Shown here: positions 61,640 through 64,000 of the stretch, piece by piece
Position numbering within the stretch: the stretch's first letter is position 1
Layout of the letters: every line of letters starts with the position of its first letter
Assembly (NCBI GenBank): GCA_022706085.1
Contig: JAKJDF010000004.1
Location: forward strand, 1-64,000
Reading direction: 5' to 3'
From: Candidatus Latescibacterota bacterium
Lineage (GTDB): Bacteria > Latescibacterota > MWCZ01
DNA length: 64,000 bases
Position numbers and translations under genes: made by a program
Notes under the pieces: generated by a model
What the model saw: the letters and a program-made list of their open reading frames with translations, nothing else
Told to the model about the DNA's origin: nothing
Databases searched by the model: none

Positions 61640-62775
61640 CTGTTTCTGCCAAAAAGCTGGGTGCCGCAGATCTCCACAATCCTCTCACACGCTTGTCCGT
61701 CCCCGTACGGATTGACCGCTCGGGCCATCGCTTCGTACGCCGGGCGATTGGTCAGCAGTTGCGTCACTTCCTTAACAAGCGTGGAGGCGTCCGTGCCCAC
61801 CAGTTTCACGGTTCCGGCTTCCACGGCCTCCGGGCGTTCGGTGGTGTCGCGCATGACGAGCACCGGTTTGCCAAGTCCGGGCGCTTCTTCTTGAACGCCG
61901 CCTGAGTCCGTCAAAACCAGGGTGCTTCGGTTCATAAGTGCAACGAACGGGAGGTAGGAGAGCGGTTCGATCAAGAACACGTTGTTCAGCCCCGACAACA
62001 TCTGAAAAACGGGTTTTCTGACATTCGGGTTCAGGTGAACAGGGTACACGAACGCAACGCTCGGAAACCCCGCAGCCAGCTCCTTGATCGCGCAGCAGAT
62101 GTTCTCGAACCCGTCGCCAAAGTTCTCCCGCCTGTGGCCGGTAATCAAAACGACCGGACGGCCGTCGCCGTTCCGCATGATCTCCGGCGGCAAACCGGCG
62201 ATCTCGGGCGGATCCTTTTTTGCCTTTTTCAACGCGATTTGGAGCGCATCGATTACGGTGTTGCCGGTGACATGTATGGCGTCCGAAGGTATCCCTTCCC
62301 GCAGCAGGTTGTCACGAGAAGTCTGCGTTGGCGCGAAATGGTGATCCGCGATGTGGGTGACGAGCCTGCGGTTGATTTCTTCTGGAAACGGGGAGTATTT
62401 GTTACCCGTCCGCAGGCCTGCTTCCACGTGCCCGACCGGAATCCTCTCGTAGAACGCGGCAAGAGCGGCGACGAAGGCGGTCGTCGTGTCGCCCTGGACG
62501 ATCACCAGATCAGGCTTCGCACTTCTCAAGTAACCGGAGATATCCTCGATTGCCCGTGCGGTGAGGCCGGCCAGGGTCTGGTCAGGTTGCATGAGTCTGA
62601 GGTCCGCGTCCGGGGTTACGCCGAACACATCGAGCACCTGGTCAAGCATTTCCCGGTGTTGTCCGGTGGAGCACACCTCCACCGCAAAGGCGGGGTGTTT
62701 GCGGAACTCGAGCACCAGCGGACACAGCTTGATCGCCTCCGGCCGTGTGCCCATTATGACAGATACTTTAGGCAT
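61630..62775 (-). CDS. wecB: UDP-N-acetylglucosamine 2-epimerase (non-hydrolysing)
   Basis: 381 residues, the size of WecB. Motifs: SVIMGTRPEAIKLCPLV, VIVQGDTTTAFVAALA, GHVEAGLRTGNKYSPFPEEI, LITGHRRENFGDGF, LTDSGGVQEEAPGLGKPVLV. It interconverts UDP-GlcNAc and UDP-ManNAc, giving a ManNAc donor that would suit the WecG/TagA-like enzyme encoded at 47913-48755. The ATG at 62775 has GGGG upstream; the open frame reaches 63009 but that extension has no similarity. Confidence 0.93.
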   Translation of the reverse strand: MPKVSVIMGTRPEAIKLCPLVLEFRKHPAFAVEVCSTGQHREMLDQVLDVFGVTPDADLRLMQPDQTLAGLTARAIEDISGYLRSAKPDLVIVQGDTTTAFVAALAAFYERIPVGHVEAGLRTGNKYSPFPEEINRRLVTHIADHHFAPTQTSRDNLLREGIPSDAIHVTGNTVIDALQIALKKAKKDPPEIAGLPPEIMRNGDGRPVVLITGHRRENFGDGFENICCAIKELAAGFPSVAFVYPVHLNPNVRKPVFQMLSGLNNVFLIEPLSYLPFVALMNRSTLVLTDSGGVQEEAPGLGKPVLVMRDTTERPEAVEAGTVKLVGTDASTLVKEVTQLLTNRPAYEAMARAVNPYGDGQACERIVEICGTQLFGRNRCN

Positions 62776-63008
62776 TTGTCCCCAATGGTCCGCATCGCAC
62801 CCCAAACCCAAACGAAAGCGCCCCTTTGACACGAGGAGCGCAACATCATTGAAAATATACACCGTGCACGACCAGAAGGCGCGTCCGAACGATTTTTGTG
62901 ACCCAGCGCACATCCATAATCGGCCCTGACCTTGCGCCCCCATTGCACACGCTGCTCGGCCCCTCGTTCTTTCGTGTTGTCGGGTTATCAACGAGGCGGT
63001 CTCGTGCA

Positions 63009-64000
63009 ATGGGCGTACTCAAAAACTACTCAATTTACGCGGTCGGGAGTATAGCCCAGAGCGCGGCGAGCGCCCTGCTGTTCCCCTTTTACCTCGTGTT
63101 CCTCAGCCCCACGGAGTTCGGCGCAATCGCCCTGATCACCGTGGTGAGCGAGTTCCTGCTCCTGTTTTCCACGCTCGGAATCGAGACAGGGCTGAACCGG
63201 CTCTACTACGAAAACAAGGAGCGGCAAAACGATCTCGTGGTGTCGGTGCTGGTGTCGCGAATCGGGCTGGCGGCGGCTGTTTTGGCCGTGGCGTTCGTCG
63301 CTCCCGGGCGGGTTTCCCACGCTATCCTGGGCACAGAGGCGTACGCGCGGTCGATCCCCCTGGTCGCGGGATATGTTCTGGCGCACGGCGTTCTCGGCAC
63401 GATACTGTTCACCTACCGTCTGGAGCAGCGGGCAACTGCATTCGTGGTGTACTCTCTGCTGGCGGCTGTAGTCGGGTGCGGGTTGAAAGTGCTGTTCATC
63501 GGGGTGTATGCATATGGTGTGGAGGGCTACTGGATCGCCGCGCTGGTGACTGACGTCGCGCTGGTCGTACCGATGCTGTTGCAGGGCGCCCGCCGCTATC
63601 TCCGCGGTCGCCCCGCAATGACGCTTCTGCGCGAGATGCTCGTGATCGGGTTTCCGATGACGTTTGCCGCGCTGGGCGGAATCGCGGTGAATATGTCGGG
63701 CCAGTATGCGCTCAACCGGTTCTCCGGGACGGAAATCGTTGGCGTGTATGCGGCGGCGATGCGTATCGCGTCCATGTTTGCCATGCTCCTGACCTACCCC
63801 ATCGGCGCGTGGTGGGGGCCTCACGTCCTGTCGGAGGCGGAAACGCACGGCGAGGACCGCCTCCGGGCGCTGCTGTCGCGGTATCTCCACGTCCTTGTCG
63901 CGGTGGGTGTTGCGCTGGCGGGATTCATTTCGTTTTCCGGGGCAGTGATCCTCTGGTTTCCAATCAAGGAGAGTTACCGGGCGGCGGTGCCTCTGGTGGG
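63009..64000 (+). CDS. Wzx-like polysaccharide flippase 2, 5' part (runs off window)
   Basis: 330 residues are visible and the frame is still open at the window edge. The translation begins MGVLKNYSIYAVGSIAQSAA and contains helices such as ALLFPFYLVFLSPTEFGAIA, ATAFVVYSLLAAVVGCGLKV and MTFAALGGIAVNMSGQYALN, typical of flippases. GAGG lies about 11 bases before the ATG. It is divergent from wecB. Minus-strand open frames in this stretch are shadows. Confidence 0.85.
   Translation, partial: MGVLKNYSIYAVGSIAQSAASALLFPFYLVFLSPTEFGAIALITVVSEFLLLFSTLGIETGLNRLYYENKERQNDLVVSVLVSRIGLAAAVLAVAFVAPGRVSHAILGTEAYARSIPLVAGYVLAHGVLGTILFTYRLEQRATAFVVYSLLAAVVGCGLKVLFIGVYAYGVEGYWIAALVTDVALVVPMLLQGARRYLRGRPAMTLLREMLVIGFPMTFAALGGIAVNMSGQYALNRFSGTEIVGVYAAAMRIASMFAMLLTYPIGAWWGPHVLSEAETHGEDRLRALLSRYLHVLVAVGVALAGFISFSGAVILWFPIKESYRAAVPLV

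Noticed and set aside
63030-63890. Minus-strand 286-codon frame at the right edge
   Set aside because: Antisense to the flippase 2 gene; hydrophilic Arg/His-rich composition typical of shadows.

Overview
This 64 kb window is GC-rich bacterial chromosome from an uncultured-looking, Gram-negative, probably anaerobic or facultatively anaerobic organism. Evidence for an outer membrane is a TonB-dependent receptor ending in an aromatic residue and a Wzi-type barrel. Two secreted proteins end in FlgD-like / type IX secretion (T9SS)-style tails. Those tails, the many sulfatases and the NrfHA pair point to the FCB superphylum (KSB1-, Latescibacterota- or Marinimicrobia-like lineages). That placement is an inference from gene content. 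I found no rRNA, tRNA or CRISPR array and no recognisable transposase.

Region 1 (1-31.8 kb) is a glycan-catabolism region. It opens with the 3' part of a TonB receptor, a DUF2062 protein and a first sulfatase. A minus-strand gene train (14206 down to 4780) then encodes a sugar-phosphate isomerase-like protein, a sulfatase, a URO-D-like protein, a GH2 enzyme, a sulfatase, a secreted Gly/Pro-rich protein and an SGNH hydrolase, ending in a hairpin terminator. A plus-strand train (14925-27226) encodes a second isomerase-like protein, a glycyl-radical enzyme, a second URO-D-like protein, a Tat-exported TIM-barrel protein, a GH29 alpha-L-fucosidase, a small membrane protein, a Cys-rich protein, a second glycyl-radical enzyme and a propeller glycosidase. 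A 926-residue glycosidase-like protein and a T9SS-tailed secreted protein follow. Together they suggest anaerobic breakdown of a sulfated, fucose-containing polysaccharide. The glycyl-radical and URO-D-like steps are unassigned and are the most novel part of the window.

Region 2 (32.2-47.7 kb) mixes core and respiratory genes. It holds a bifunctional sat-cysC, three PL22-like beta-propeller proteins, a moxR-DUF58 pair in an overlapping operon downstream of hisS, a CNB-DUF4388 regulator that looks frameshifted, and nrfHA (ammonia-forming nitrite reductase). A beta-barrel-like protein with twelve 16-residue repeats is translationally coupled to nrfA. The terminator for that operon lies inside the convergent wzi-like gene.

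Region 3 (46.1-64 kb) is an exopolysaccharide/capsule locus. It contains a Wzi-like barrel, a WecG/TagA transferase, a bifunctional fucokinase/GDP-fucose pyrophosphorylase (Fkp), an O-antigen polymerase-like protein and three glycosyltransferases on the plus strand. On the minus strand are wecB, a flippase, a methyltransferase-like protein and two glycosyltransferases. The two half-operons converge on a truncated GT2 remnant. A second flippase runs off the right edge. Fkp could let fucose released by the region 1 enzymes be reused on the cell surface.
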